A stretch of DNA of 64,000 nt from Armillaria gallica (taxonomy: Eukaryota > Basidiomycota > Agaricomycetes > Agaricales > Physalacriaceae): positions 5,022,001-5,086,000 of the forward strand of contig JBANDB010000003.1 in NCBI GenBank assembly GCA_037576215.1, written 5' to 3'. Shown piece after piece: positions 46,797 through 59,068 of this stretch. The notes beneath the pieces were generated by a model. It made no database searches. It was not told the DNA's origin and was given only the letters and a program-made list of their open reading frames with translations. The position numbers and the translations under genes are program-made. How positions within the stretch are numbered: the stretch's first letter is position 1; every line of letters starts with the position of its first letter.

Positions 46797-46990
46797 TACG
46801 TTCACCGACTCACCAGCAACATGCGTCTATGCCCTTGTCCAAACCATCCTGGCTCAACTGCGCACTCTTGCAGGATACCTCTATTCTTTCGGCACCTGTG
46901 ACGCGCGCACACCGCGTTCTGTACTCATCTAGCATTGTTAACTGGAAAAACGTTTAGGGAAGAAATCAAGATGTGCTGGTGTAAGACACC
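46797..46990 (+). repeat. Dispersed direct repeat, copy 1
   Basis: About 195 bases matching 49590-49795 in the same orientation at roughly 85-90 percent identity, with small indels; both contain GCGCACACCGCGTT and end AGATGTGCTGG...AAGACACCC. It encodes nothing recognisable and lacks terminal repeats, so its nature (transposon fragment, gene remnant) is open. Confidence 0.75.
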
Positions 46991-47099
46991 CATGTATCCC
47001 GTTCGCTCCTCATGCTCTTGTTGAAAGGGTGTTCGTAAGCCCCTCACCTTACATCGACGCTTGCCCATTGTGAGGGACCGATCACAGGTCTACGCAACT

Positions 47100-47250
47100 A
47101 TGTGATATTCCCATTTACGTCCGAGTCTACTTCCACCGGTACCTGCCTATTACCGAAGTGCATATTACAAGCGGGCGACACGAATGGATGCATGTATCTC
47201 CACGACAGACCCGGACCTTTTGCGATATATTATATTTTCATTATAGAGAA
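47100..47250 (+). pseudogene. Second copy of an F-box gene fragment
   Basis: This matches 46060-46210 of the preceding F-box remnant: shared blocks include GTGATATTCCCAT, CCACCGGTACCTG, CTATTACCGAAG and GGGCGACACGAATGGATG. Several substitutions and small indels separate the two. It has no start and is followed by unrelated sequence. It indicates local duplication and decay. Confidence 0.75.
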
Positions 47251-47572
47251 AGTAGAAGAACAAAAGGAGTTTTTGGGAGCGATCTATTCGATTGAATTGT
47301 GGTGTACTGGTAGTGCTGAGCATCAACTGCTTGCATACCTCACAGTCTTTCGTAAATGCCGTTCTACCTTGTTTGATGTGTTAAAACACACAGATCGAAG
47401 TCAAAAAAGCCTGGTGTTCCGAGTCAGACAAGACTACAGAGCTAAGAGGCAAATCACTGCTCCCAATACGGCTGCAAAAGCCATACATGACGTCTCAGCA
47501 AAGCGTACAGCTGTGGATGACCTAGAAACATAGCATGTGAGCCGTATGCTTGACAAGGATCACACGGAGCAT

Positions 47573-48861
47573 TCACGATGCCGACGCAGTCCCCAATGTC
47601 GAAGGCGTCGAGCTAGGAGAAGCAGAAGTAGACGACGTGCCTCCGTTCCCCACAAGTGCACTGGAATTAAACGCTCGCGTCGTATTCGCCTGTAGTGTCC
47701 ACTGAATCCCACCCAGGATATGATTCATGAACAGTTCGTCCTTGGAAATGGACGCAGGTTAGCATGTCTGTCTTCTTCGAAAGCACCACGTGAAGCGAAC
47801 CTCCCACGTCTCATTGAGATGTCCAAGAGACGTATAAAAACTGCGCCCAGCAGTGCCGCCGCTCACTACGCCAGCACCGTGTTCTTGGTACCACGCTAAT
47901 TAAGGGCAATTAGCTAGCAGTTCCTGCCTCTGATCATAACGTTATTTTCACCAATAGGATGAGGCTCGCCTTGGTTGAAACGTCGTGTTCCGTCATCTAG
48001 TACAAGATACATATCAGCCATATTCTTGACGTATTGAGCGACGCATTCGCACCAGTATAACTCGATTCGTTTACTGTGAGAATAACGATGGCTCCCACAG
48101 ACCTAGGATCTGATTTGAAATTGTAACTTGCCTGCAGAGTCAGTCGGAGGGTTTATCATTGCAGATGCCAAGCGCACATTTCATCACGGACTGGCCAATT
48201 GGTAGGAAGGTTCTCCGTACTGGGATGAGACGCGTCTAACACCTCAATTGTCTGAAAGTCGTTCAGTGTTATTGCGTGTTACTTCATGGGGAACCTGACC
48301 GTACGGCATTTTGAAGCTCGGGATGATAATCAAAATAAGCACCTTCGCAGACATCCAGTTCAGGTTCAGATATCACGAGGTAGGAAATCTCTGAATATTC
48401 CTCACCCAGCTCCTTTCCATAGAACGTAGTCGTATTGAGGGTACCGCTGGCGGAGTGGATTCCGACAAAGTTTCCTCCGTTATTAAGGTAATTTTGAAAC
48501 GCGATCTTTCCAGTATCGTCCAAAACTAGTGCGAGGAGAGGATCAGCCCCCATGAACTTGAAGCTATAAAAATAGAAGGCGTACCTTCTCCTGTGGTGCT
48601 CAAGAAAATAACGACATCATATCTTTCTAAGCCTTGCTCTGTAAAAATACCCTTGTCCTCTGTATTCTCAAAGCAGACGTTTATAACCGATCCTCTGGCT
48701 TGTAGTGCTTGGATAGCCGTGGGTATGGAATCATGCCGAAAGCCGATGGTTGCAGTATACACTAATGCTCTGGCTGCTTCCCCGAACGCAGGGGTCGTAC
48801 AGGTCGATAAGAGTGTTAGGAACAGTAAAGCCATCAGGCTGCAGGTCGTGCTGGGAAACAT
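47573..48861 (-). CDS. Secreted ThuA-like domain protein (intact copy)
   Basis: ThuA-fold protein (class I glutamine-amidotransferase-like fold), a family tied to trehalose use in bacteria; the role in fungi is not established. Eight exons (48861-48585, 48525-48406, 48342-48305, 48251-48178, 48126-48053, 47996-47952, 47895-47801, 47740-47573) sum to 891 bases, 296 residues. Signal peptide MFPSTTCSLMALLFLTLL; core blocks ALVYTATIGFRHDSIPTAIQ, VVIFLSTTGEVLDD, GGNFVGIHSASG, GAYFDYHPELQNATIEVLDA, SHPSTENLP, GEPHPIAWYQE, AGRSFYTSLGHLNETW and FMNHILGGIQWTL. A Ser/Thr-rich tail (SSTSASPSSTPSTLG) ends the protein. Two decayed relatives lie at 1-542 and 2697-3632, so this is the only complete copy in the window. 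Confidence 0.9.
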
Positions 48862-50718
48862 TCTGCTGCAAAGTGTCGGATTTCGAGCTTTTTATGGCAC
48901 GGCCAGTCGCCATTTGAGTTCTTGTATGAATTTACATACATTTTTATTCATTTCCGGAGGAATTTGTCGTACACAGGTTGGCGTTAGCGGGTAGTAGTGC
49001 CATATCGTTTTGGCCCCAGGCCCAGTATTAATAGCGGTGTAAGCCCGCTTTCAACGTAACAGCACATATCGATCTGACTTCACGGAACCTAATTAGGATT
49101 TATCTCCTGCTTCCGTTCTTTGCTATCGTTATTGCTCCCCTCGCCTTTTTTGCATCCGTGCTCAAGTAATTCAGTATGTCTTTGGTCCCGTTATTTCTGT
49201 CTGATCCGTACTGAGTGTTCGGTCTTACTTAGACCGGCAACCTTTCACTTTTTTAACAGCAGTTTCACTGATGTGTCATTGTATACAGTTCAACCATATG
49301 GCCAAGGCCAAGGCCGAAATCTTCTGCCTGACCGCATATTGTCGCTGCCTTACCCTTGCTCTCGTCGACCTCCTCGGGTGCGGGTTGCTTATTTATTTTA
49401 GATTAGGTGGTAGTTTCAAATTTTGGATTTGACGCGTTTTTTTAATTCAGTACATTGCCTTGTGGTCAAATTAGTAACGATATGTCCGCAGTCTCGTACA
49501 CATCCGTTTCCGTGAGATCTTGACTTCCTCGTCGCGTTCGGAGAGATCGGACCGATTGCTCCGATCGCCAGCTGTTCAGAGTTCAGTAGTAGACTAAGTT
49601 CACCGACTCATCAACAATATTGCGTCTATGCGCTTCTTGTCCAAACCATGCTGCCTCAACTGCGCACTCTTGCAAAATACCTCTATTCTTTCGGCACCTG
49701 TTACTCGCGCACACCGCGTTCCGTACTAGTCTAGCACTAGTAAATCGGAAAAACGCTTAGGGAAGAACTACTAAAGATGTGCTGGCGCAAGACACCCGTA
49801 TTGTATGTTGGGGCAGTCCCCGTGGCGAGACACCAAGCTATCTATCGCTTTCTCTGCTCCGTAAGCCCTGCAGACTGGCGCAAAATCTTTCCCATACAGT
49901 CCGAGTATCCTACTCTGTTTTTGATGGGCGCCCATAGCTTTCCTTCTCGATTCCTTCCGGCAGTTCTGGTAGCTTGCTCGCCTTCTCGCCTTGCCGTTAA
50001 GGACCAAGGTTACCAGGAAAGTATTAACGTACACGGAAATTGTTTCAAGATGTGCTTGGGTGTCATGAAGTGATGTGCCTGCCTAGAGAGGGACATCTCC
50101 AGCCTGTCTTTCTCACAAGTTTCGATGAGCCCACAAGATTGATGATGCTGGCACTGAAGAACCGCGAGATTGTGTGGAATTGGGGCAACGCACGAAGAGT
50201 TTATGCATATCGACGTTGGTAAGACTAACTCGTGCCTCAGTTGAGCGTGTATTATCGCCGAGATTACATCGGTCGACAGAAACGAGGACCGTAGATGTAT
50301 CGTCGGTCCAGACGCCTGGAGGAAGGAAGAGTCAGAAATAAGAAATTGACGAGACTGGAGTCGACGACATCGAAAAAGAAATGCACGTGAAATTCAGCTA
50401 GACCTCCTAGGCATCGACGAGCGCAGTAGCAAGGATCGAAGTTCGTATCTTTGTCGCCGGTGCTGCCTTCGTAGAATTCTAAAAATGTAGAGGCGCATTC
50501 ATCGTGGTTCTGTGCAAGGACTCCTGTGCTCCTCGCCGTCGAGAACTCAGAGGAGTGCCAAGCCTGTACCACCATGGTGTTGCCTGTGATTATCGAGGCA
50601 ATTGCCCATCGCCGTTGTCGCCTTGGATCGTGACAACACTAGAAGAAGAAAAGCACATGCTTGATGTAAAGCAACAATACTTATATGGCAGGCCCACATC
50701 GTCCGGCTTCTCGCAGTC
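48862..50718. other. Intergenic region with repeat copy and no clear gene
   Basis: About 1.86 kb. The first about 180 bases are the ThuA 5' flank, shared with 543-720. A repeat copy lies at 49590-49795. Frames at 49771-50034 (minus), 49777-50222 (plus) and 50264-50575 (minus) show no family. The last about 150 bases would contain the promoter of the polyprenol reductase. Confidence 0.4.
49590..49795 (+). repeat. Dispersed direct repeat, copy 2
   Basis: Second copy of the repeat at 46797-46990, same orientation, about 2.8 kb away. Together the two copies bracket the F-box fragment and the intact ThuA gene. Confidence 0.75.
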
Positions 50719-51717
50719 ATGGCGGTCGACCCAGTACAGGGCGTCCGAGGCTACTTTCTCTTCGGTGCGTCCGTGGTATGTCCTGCTTTATTCTTTCCTA
50801 ATCTTTGGCTGACTGGTATCAGATATTAGCAGTCAACGCCGTCCCACCGCTACGCAAACGTTTTCTGCTCTACGGATCTCGAACAGTTGCCCAACAGAAC
50901 GTACAGCTGTCACCTAAAGGCTCCCTTTCTGCATTCCTGGACTACCTAGCGACACTCCAGGTCCCTCATCGATATTTCACTCATTTCTACGTCGTTTCTG
51001 TAACCTCGTCTGCATTGTGGGCCCAGGAGATTCTCCGCAATGGGCGCCTGTTCTCAGCCATTGCAGCTCTGGCACCCAAGATCGACCCTTCGAAGGCGAT
51101 GTCAAAAGAGCAGATACTGTTGACGTGGGCGCTGATGTCTACGCAGGGATGCCGCCGTCTCTATGAATCTATACGTCTTGCAAAGCCTTCCAATGCAAAG
51201 ATGTGGTTCGTGCATTGGTTTTTGGGCTGGGCCTTTTACGCAGGCATGGGACTGGCCGTGTGGGTGGAGGGTATCCGTGAGTGCACATATAAGCTATCCA
51301 TTTTTCGTGATCCTGACACGCTCTATAGAAACCCTTCGTTCCATACCGCTGAAACTAGTCTTATCCTCCCCCAGCCTACGTACGGCAACTTTTCTGCCGC
51401 TGTTCTTGTTCGCGTCTTGGATGCAGAACAAATGTCACCGTCATCTGGCTTCCTTGAAGAAGTACTCCCTGCCTACACACCCCTTCTTCCGCTACATCAC
51501 TTGTCCACACTATACTGCCGAGTGCTTGATCTATCTTTCACTCGCAGGAATCGCCGCTCCACCTGGGCAAGTGTTCAACAAGACCATCTTGGCCGCTCTC
51601 GTATTCGTCGCAGTCAATCTTGGTGTGACAGCTGAGACAACCCGGCAGTGGTATGTTGAAAAGTTTGGCGAAGATAAAGTCACCGCCTTGTGGAAGATGA
51701 TACCATTCGTATATTGA
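50719..51717 (+). CDS. DFG10: Polyprenol reductase (Dfg10/SRD5A3-like)
   Basis: ER membrane enzyme reducing the alpha-isoprene unit of polyprenol to dolichol for N-glycosylation. Exons 50719-50775, 50823-51276 and 51329-51717 give 299 residues. Family features: LMSTQGCRRLYESIRLAKPS followed by AKMWFVHWFLGWAFYAGM; then the 5-alpha-reductase C-terminal domain HRHLASLKKYSLPTHPFF, ITCPHYTAECLIYLSLAG, VAVNLGVTAETTRQWYVEKF, ending WKMIPFVY. Several hydrophobic stretches (FYVVSVTSSALWA, TILAALVFVAVNLGV) fit a multi-span protein. Length is typical (about 300). Confidence 0.93.
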
Positions 51718-52647
51718 GGCATTCTCAGTATCCATCTTGATGACATGCGACTTGCGAACTGTGCATAGAGCGACAATTAGAAATTGGCATATCTCTCTTT
51801 TGAACTGTCGTAGAATATGTTCTAGTTTGTCCGTCCGCATCAAGTTTGATTGCTTCGTCGCTGTGCACGAGGCTTATTACTCTATGTTGCGGTGGACCAC
51901 TGGTTGAGAACGCGACCCACAAATGTTACAGCATCGACTGGACGTCAGACCACTTGGGGTAGCCGTTTTCGGACGCCCTACAGTCGTCGCTCGAGTAATC
52001 TGAATATCTGTCTTGGTTAAATCTATGCTCCATCAGTATCTTGGAGAGCCTACACCTTGCTAACTGTCAGGACGCACAATAACATCCCTCGTGGTATACG
52101 TAAAGAAAGAGACAACTCTCCTAAGCTGGGACCGACAGAGAAAAGGGCGCAATAGACCATAAAATGGTCAGAGCCATCCCTCGACTTTATCGGATTGGTG
52201 AATGTCGCAACCCCCAAAGTTGGAAAGAGATGGAAAGAGAGCCAACATCTTGAGTGCTCGCCTCTTCTTTCCAAGTAGCTCAAACTTTTGTAGGTTGTGT
52301 CAGCTGTTTGAGGGAAACGCCGACGAAGATCCTGACGATTGCATAGGCTCGAGGTTTCTTGGTCAGTGACCGACGACCTTGGCATTGCTACAGATTTACG
52401 ATTTCACCACTCGCATTGGCGACGTCGCCTGACTCGACAAGAATAATTTAATCTGCAAGGGGGCCCAATACAGAGCGTTTTAGAAATACAATAATGTTCA
52501 TTAAGCACCCCGTTGAATGCAGGCAATGTCTTACCTTTTACCTTCTGCTCAGGATTAATGACGGGGATCTAAAGGTTGTGAAAACAGACACCACTCAATG
52601 ACTGACGATAGCGAAATCAAAGACATGACTGTAAAATTCCACAAACA
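51718..52647. other. Convergent intergenic region
   Basis: 930 bases between the stops of polyprenol reductase and the C3HC zinc-finger gene. A 111-codon minus frame at 52050-52385 has no family features. Nothing else seen. Confidence 0.4.
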
Positions 52648-54422
52648 TTACCCTAGAAGACCACGAACATATTTGAGTAGATCCTTTCCCTAAGACGAAA
52701 TTAGTTCATTATCTGACAAGGATGACATATCACTCACTCCCCGAGTCTTAACACCCTCCACCATAGCTTCGATACCTCCGTCAACTTCTCTTTCACTCTC
52801 TCCCACCTCATGGGTCTCCGAAGGCCTTCTCCCACTCGTCAAATGCGATCGCTGTGCCATCCCATACCTCAACACAACCGTCACAACAGCACGCCACCCT
52901 TCCAATGCACCCTCCGATCCTCCCGCCAAGCTTGTCTGACTCATTAGATGTGTTTGAGGACCAAGCATAGGTATCACCGTCGATCGCACGACATATGGAC
53001 AATAAGACCGATGCTCCTTCAGCAGATCAAAGGGTCGTTTCGTCGGCGCCCGGCTAGATGTTGAAGACTCAGGCCTGAGTCCGAACGTCCAAAGCCCTAT
53101 GCGTCGTTGGCAGAGGCTGCATTGGAGGAGAGTGTCAGAATCACGTTTTGAAAGAGCTAGAGTGGTCGAGGGTCCGACGCTTAGCCGGTTAGGGGATTGT
53201 CTGGGAACGACGGAAGCCTCCCGCGAACGTGGTGGCGTTTGAGGAGCCAAAGAGCTGGCCCGCGTCAATGCTGGTCGCTCAGCTGCAGGAGCTATACTCC
53301 AACCGAAGAGAGAGACTAAAATGGTCTTTTCCGATGGTTCCTCAGAGGTCGCAGACAGCGGAGAAGACGAGGGAGGTTCTGTTTGAGTTGGTGATACAGC
53401 TGCAGACAATGATAGAGTATATAGTTTAATTGTGGATCGTAGGGATGTAAGCTGGTTAGATGTCTGCTCCGTTGTGGGTAAGAGATGCGAAACGGGAAGA
53501 ATATTGCACTGACTAGGGGGTGCTTGATTTCGACATCGTCGAGAAGAGAGTCAAGGGAAGTGGCGTTCGCCTTGATATCTCGTAACAGAACAGACGGTGA
53601 TTGGAGAGGTATACGGTAGATAGACGCTGAGCCTGGGGTTAATACGGATTCGCAAAACGAATGTTCAGCTCACCATCACACTGCTTCATCCGCCACGGGC
53701 ACCCTGATTTATGCGCGTCAACGAGCTGAGTTTTTTGCTTCTCAATGAGGGTATTGGCTACGAGAGTCAGCCCACCGAATTACCAAGGAACAGATCATAA
53801 CACACCTGCGTCTCGCGACATGCCCTCTTTGCTAGCCAATACCCACGAAGAGCTGCATACTCCGCACACCAGCCGGTCTTTCCCGTCGTTCACCCACCCA
53901 CACTTGGACGCCGCCACCGCATCTATTGCAGGCGGTTTATTCGAATACGTGGCAAGTTTAAAGGTCGATAATCGAGTTAGAAAAGAGGAAATCGATGAAG
54001 GGCGATACTCTTCTTTGGAGGATATAGTTGACGGTGGACGAGGTTGAGAAAACTTGAAAGGAAAGGATTTTTTCGTCCGCGTGGCAGCACGCGTGAGGAT
54101 AGCCGAGAGTTTAGGGGCATTTTTGTACGTCTCCTGCCTAGTGCAATGTTAGCTTGGAGTGAGGAATAACGGAATTAGAGCTTACGGCACTTCGTTCGCG
54201 CTCCCTTTCGACTTTATCCCGTACTTTTCAAGGGCAGAATATATAGACCGAGTCGTGTTGGATTTCTTGAGTGCAGGCTGTACAGTATCGTCCAGGTGTT
54301 GGAACGCGTCGTCTAGTTTCCGCTACGATACACGTTCAGGAAAGGAGATGGCGGTACAATGAACGCGTTACCTTGGTAGCCCGGATGTTATCTATGGATG
54401 TTTGGGTGTCATTGGAAGACAT
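52648..54422 (-). CDS. C3HC zinc-finger protein (NIPA/Rsm1-like)
   Basis: Nuclear protein of the zf-C3HC/Rsm1 family, implicated in mRNA export in fission yeast; NIPA in mammals is an F-box protein. From ATG 54422 (MSSNDTQTSIDNIRATK) the exons read KRKLDD-type helical sequence, a basic linker, then the C3HC domain: SSFLTRLSTFKLATYSNKPP, AASKCGWVNDG, RLVCGVCSSSW, and after an intron LIEKQKTQLVDAHKSGCPWR, whose H and C complete the finger. A second Rsm1-like half follows: LQCSLCQRRIGLW and FDLLKEHRSYCPYV. The C terminus uses a final intron (gtgagt...gtcttag) to reach GKDLLKYVRGLLG, stop at 52648-52650; without it the protein would end at about 52693. About seven introns. Confidence 0.88.
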
Positions 54423-55680
54423 AGCGACAAAAGGATGCGGCAAGTCTGCGCTCTATTGTGCAGGTGTTCCACTGGATGTGCAGCCGAACCTCGTTTGATA
54501 TATACCAGAAAACGAAGTCTCTCGGTTGAAGCGTAGCGACCACAGTCGCGGTAATCGTACAATCAAGGAAAGTGCGAACAGATAGGATGACCGACGAAGA
54601 GAACGAGTCTGAGAAAATGGAATTCAAAGAAACCACTACCAGCACGTGATCTAAAGTCCAAGAATAGCAATCACCGCCAGACCTTGCCAGACTCTTGACA
54701 TTCCTTTCAGAGGTTGTTCAGAGGTCCCCATACTTATGGATGATAGCGTCGAGATACGGGTTGCAACCAAAATTTTTTGATGAAATTTGTCACATCACTC
54801 GGTGCACAAGGGCCCGAGGAAATCGTTCTTGAGTTAACCAATGTAGACTAGTACATCTAGGCTAAATGAAACTGAACTGTTTCACTGTCAAGTGTATCGT
54901 ATGGCTTGAAAGACAACGCCACTTACCCCGAAGTTGCACTGACAGGCGTGATCTAGTCATGATCTCTGAGTTTTAGGAAGACTCAGAGGCATATCGTGAA
55001 TACTTAGTTACAGGGTAATCTGTTAGATGCAATACCAACGTATTAAGCAGGATTTTAGAATGCAACATCCAAGGATATAAAAATAAAGTCAGTAAACTTG
55101 TTGACGGACAAGTTCACTAACCCAAACCAGCATCATCAACGAGACGCCAAGCGTCAGTCTATGGCCACTACTTGTGAGCGCTTTGATAGCAAATAGAGTC
55201 AGAGGACCATGAAAGATATTAAACTAAGAGCGGTCTGCTACGGTTCCGCGTGCAGAGAATTCTAGAGTAAACATTGACATCAGATCGTCATTACGAACGT
55301 TTGTCGCGCACAGCATGGCTCTGTAGGACTGCTCCGAGGCTGGGTTCGAATGATTCCAACGGTGCTCGAGACCCGGCAAAGGAGGTGACCATGGTAAAGG
55401 GGACTGAGAAGGCCCGGCTACCTTAGTTATATTGTTTGGATGGGACGAAGCGAAAGTTGTTCTGTGCCTGACCAATTATAAAGTTGTTGAAGGTGGGTGG
55501 CTGTACAGGCACATATATACTCTTCTGAGGTACCGCGATACGTTATAAGGTACAAGTACATTTTCCGTAGCAAGTCATATCAAGTCATAGGGGTCCATTG
55601 CCAGGACCAGGTATCGAGTCTGGGTACATTCGCTTGAGATGCTTGTACTTTCTGAGGGAGTATAAAGCAAGAGTTTCTGT
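54423..55680. other. Intergenic region without recognised gene
   Basis: About 1.26 kb upstream of the zinc-finger gene and downstream of the LYR gene. It is AT-rich at 54860-55130. Short frames (54409-54645 and 55224-55475, both minus) show no family. Confidence 0.4.
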
Positions 55681-56026
55681 TTATTTAATATTTCTATCAG
55701 TACTTGGCATCTTGAACTGAGTAAATGACCCGCCTTCCTTGATGTATTCGCCGAATTTGATGGCCTTCTCGATCTCTGCATCGTCGGTCAGGTTTCGGTT
55801 TTCTGTGAGTACGGTGCTTAGCGGCCGAATGCCAAGACATCCAAGGGCGAGATGGAAGACTTTACTCTCGAACATCCGCCGAACTCTAGCTTTGAAATCG
55901 TATCTAGACATGGATTCAACTCGTGTCCAATACAGTTGAGGCGGCGACCCACGAGGGATCTGGATAATCTTTTCCTAGTCTCTGCAGCTCTTTGTACAGC
56001 GCAAGAGCACGTAGACGGTTTGACAT
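55681..56026 (-). CDS. LYR-motif protein (ETFRF1/LYRM5-like)
   Basis: Small mitochondrial protein that binds acyl-ACP and, in the ETFRF1 branch, the electron transfer flavoprotein. Exons 56026-55953, 55903-55866 and 55802-55681 give 77 residues. LALYKELQRLGKDYPDPSYDF is the LYR-type helix start (LYK in place of LYR), followed by KARVRRMFEKNRNL and EIEKAIKFGEYIKEG; together they match the Complex1_LYR domain of ETFRF1 proteins. The correct second donor is GAGA|gtaaag, which yields RRMFEKNR; simple read-through would not match the family. Start at 56026 because upstream in-frame sequence has no family likeness. Confidence 0.88.
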
Positions 56027-56583
56027 ATCATATGGCAATGAAGGCACTAACTTGAACGAGGTTGAACGTTGAACGCCGGGTGTCCGTTTGCCGATGAAAC
56101 CACGTGGTGCTAACCATATATAGTTACGTTCCAACTTCCCAGGGGCTGGTTTCCTCCTTTTGGTCTGTCCCGCCGCTGCGACCACATTGCGCACAACAAA
56201 CGGGCGTCGCGGGTTGCACGTGCGAGAAATGCGCCGTAGTCTGAAAATAGACCGACTAGAGGAAAAGCGAAAAAATAATTCCGCTCACCCGCCTGGTTGT
56301 CGTCTCTACTGTCTTACTGGCCAATCTTTGGACCCTTCTGCTGCCAAGGACGAACCAAGAACTCTGATGAAGGATCTTTGATTGCATCGGAATTGATCTT
56401 ACTAAATCTTAGCTGTTGAATTTGATCGGGCCAGTGTCGTGTGCGCGATTGTTGATTGGCTGAAAACGACGAACGTGCAGTGTCTGTGGGTGGGAAATTG
56501 TCTCGGCTCCTGGCTGGGGTCCTATCTAGGTTCGACATTCAATATAAGGTCGTAATCGGGCGCTTCTTTTCCCATCTCTCCCA
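56027..56583. promoter_or_regulatory. Divergent promoter, LYR protein / phosphate transporter
   Basis: 557 bases between start codons. An AATATAAGG element at about 56540-56548, roughly 40 bases before the transporter ATG, may be its TATA box. A PHO-type CACGTG box was looked for; the sequence CACGTGG occurs at about 56101-56107, which resembles the core of Pho4 sites, but its function is unproved. Confidence 0.45.
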
Positions 56584-58738
56584 ATGGCTTCAGAAAAGGG
56601 CTCTACTACTGACAGCTCTCTTCCTGCCGTCGTCAGGTCTGGCTATGTCCTCGATGAGCGCCGTCGCGCTGCCCTCGCAGAGGTCGACAATGCAAAGTTT
56701 TCGTATGTGCTCTCTGCATTACTTGGCGCACCCTATCTCAGATTTTCTCAGGTGGTTCCATGTCAAGGTCTGCGCTGTTGCAGGTGTTGGTTTCTTTACA
56801 GACGCGTACGTCAATCTGCTTTTATTAGGCGTGCCGTATTCCAATTTTTCCCCTCAACCTCAGCTATGATATCTTCGCTATCAACATCGGCGCAACCATG
56901 ATTGGATACGTCTACGGGAAGGGTATGCTTTGTCCGACCCTTTCCTCCCCACCCGCCCTTTAACTTTCATTCCAGACCAAAAACTCAATACTAATCAGGA
57001 CCTTGGCCTCAAGGTCGCCACCCCCGTTGGTACACTTTTCGGTCAACTCCTCTTTGGATGGTTGGCCGACCATCTAGGACGCAAGCGAATGTGTAAGTCA
57101 AAGTCCTTCTCTGGGTCAATCGTTTACTTATCACGTTCTATTAGACGGAGTGGAACTTATTCTTATGATCATTGCCACCTTTGGACAAACAGTGTCAGGA
57201 AGCGGTCATGCAGTAAATATCCTCGGTGTTCTCATCGTCTGGCGATTCCTGGTCCGTCGTTTCTCATGGTTCTCCTTTGTTGTCCTCATCCCCAAATACA
57301 GATGGGCGTCGGTATTGGTGGTGACTACCCTCTCAGTGCTATCATCTCCTCAGAGTTCGCCTCCACGAGAATTCGTGGTCGCATGATGAACGCAGTCTTC
57401 GCTTCGCAAGGGTGGGGTAACTTCAGTATGTTCCCTTCCTTGAAAACTTCATAGCCAATGACTGACCCTCAAATCTCAGCGGCGTCATTGGTGTCTTTAA
57501 TCATCACCGCTGCCTTCAAGAGCGCTATTCTCAATGATACTCCTCCCAACTATGATTCTGTGGACTATATGTGGCGTCTTCTTATTGGAATTGGTTGCGT
57601 CCCTGGTGTTATTGCCCTCTATTTCCGTTTGACCATTCCCGAGACGCCGCGTTTCACCATGGATGTCGAACGCAACATCCAGCAAGCTACCGCCGATATC
57701 TCAAATGTCCTGACCACGGGCAAATCACACGAGAACCCAGACGCCGTCATCCAACGTGCGGAAGCACCCCGGGCTACTTGGGCTGACTTCACGTCACACT
57801 TCGGTAAATGGGAGAACGGAAAGGTTCTTATCGGCACCGCTTATTCGTGGTTCGCCCTTGATGTGAGTTTCGCCCTTCCAAACTGACAGTTAAATTCTTA
57901 CAGATTTTAGATCGCTTTCTATGGTCTCGGTCTTAATTCCAGTATCATCCTACAAGCCATTGGATTCGGTACTCCTTTGACCAGCGGTTCACAAAAGGTT
58001 TACGACAACTTGAAGAACATTTCTATCGGAAACTTGATTCTCTCAGCAGCCGGTCTCATCCCTGGCTACTGGGTCTGCTTCCTGTTCATTGACTCGTGGG
58101 GTCGCAAGCCTATTCAATTGATGGGCTTCATTATGCTCACCATTATCTTCGTCATCATGGGTATGTCGAGTTCCGTCTCTCGGTTTTTCTCACCTTACAC
58201 CTATTGCAGGCTTCGCTTATGATGCTCTTACCAAGACCAAGTCGGCTTCCAACGCCTTCGTCTTCTTGTACTGTCTGGCCAACTTCTTCCAGAACTTTGG
58301 ACCCAACACCACAACTTTTGTCATCCCTGGAGAAGTATTCCCAACTCGTTATCGTTCAACCGCGCATGGTATATCCGCTGCAAGTGGCAAGCTAGGCGCT
58401 ATCGTTGCACAAGTTGGATTCGCCCGCATGAAGGATATCGGTGGCACTAACAAGTTTGTCAAGCACATGTGAGTTATTACTTCTTGAAGCGACTCATGCA
58501 GCTGACGATAAATCCCAGTCTTGAAATCTTCGCCCTATTCATGTTGACGGGTATCTTCTCTACACTGCTCCTCCCTGAGACTAAAAACAAGACGCTCGAA
58601 GAGCTGTCAAATGAGGACCAGGAAGGTTTCGTCCGGGGTATGTCATGTCTATCTCTGATGCTGTTCAGTACTCACGCTCTCATCTTAGGTACTGGTCACG
58701 TTGAACTTGATGACGCTGGCTTGGTCAAGCAATCATGA
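56584..58738 (+). CDS. High-affinity inorganic phosphate transporter (PHO84-like, MFS)
   Basis: Plasma-membrane H+/phosphate symporter. Joined exons give about 540 residues. Start [15 protein letters not shown]; after introns [20 protein letters not shown] and [16 protein letters not shown], then [20 protein letters not shown] with RKRMYG (MFS loop 2-3 motif). The PHO84 family signature [16 protein letters not shown] is followed by [15 protein letters not shown]. Further blocks: [81 protein letters not shown] and [13 protein letters not shown]. About nine short introns, all GT/AG. The cytoplasmic central loop (about 60 residues between the two halves) is normal for the family. Confidence 0.95.
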
Positions 58739-59068
58739 TTTAACGAGAGCATTCATACAACGTTTACATCGAGTCATGATAATCATTTTTCTCACTCTTT
58801 TACATTATACTTCACGTATTCTCTCATGAAGTTCAATAAATTCGCTCACTAATTTTCTGTGGTGTCGGCATTTAGTAGTCCACGTAGATATCGCACATGC
58901 GGGTATGAAGAACAAGGCGCCAATTATAATTTGTAACGTTCAAGTTATCACTTTTTTAGACTGAGCCCGGTGGACCAACCAGGACCAACCTCGCTTCGCG
59001 CGCCGCGGTGCCCCAAATAGGAAAGTATCGCAGTCTGCACAGCCACTCATCTCCTTCGTCTCGCCACC
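58739..59068. other. Intergenic region
   Basis: 330 bases; 3' flank of the transporter and 5' flank of the next gene. Nothing else seen. Confidence 0.4.

Larger units (their letters stand above)
46435..47572. other. Degenerate accessory region
   Basis: About 1.1 kb of decayed sequence. It holds one copy of a dispersed repeat (46797-46990) and a second, diverged copy of part of the F-box gene (47100-47250). The frame at 47102-47533 (143 codons) joins that fragment to unrelated sequence and is probably fortuitous. Confidence 0.5.

Noticed and set aside
47102..47533. 143-codon plus frame
   Set aside because: Begins in an out-of-frame F-box fragment and continues into unrelated sequence; no family.
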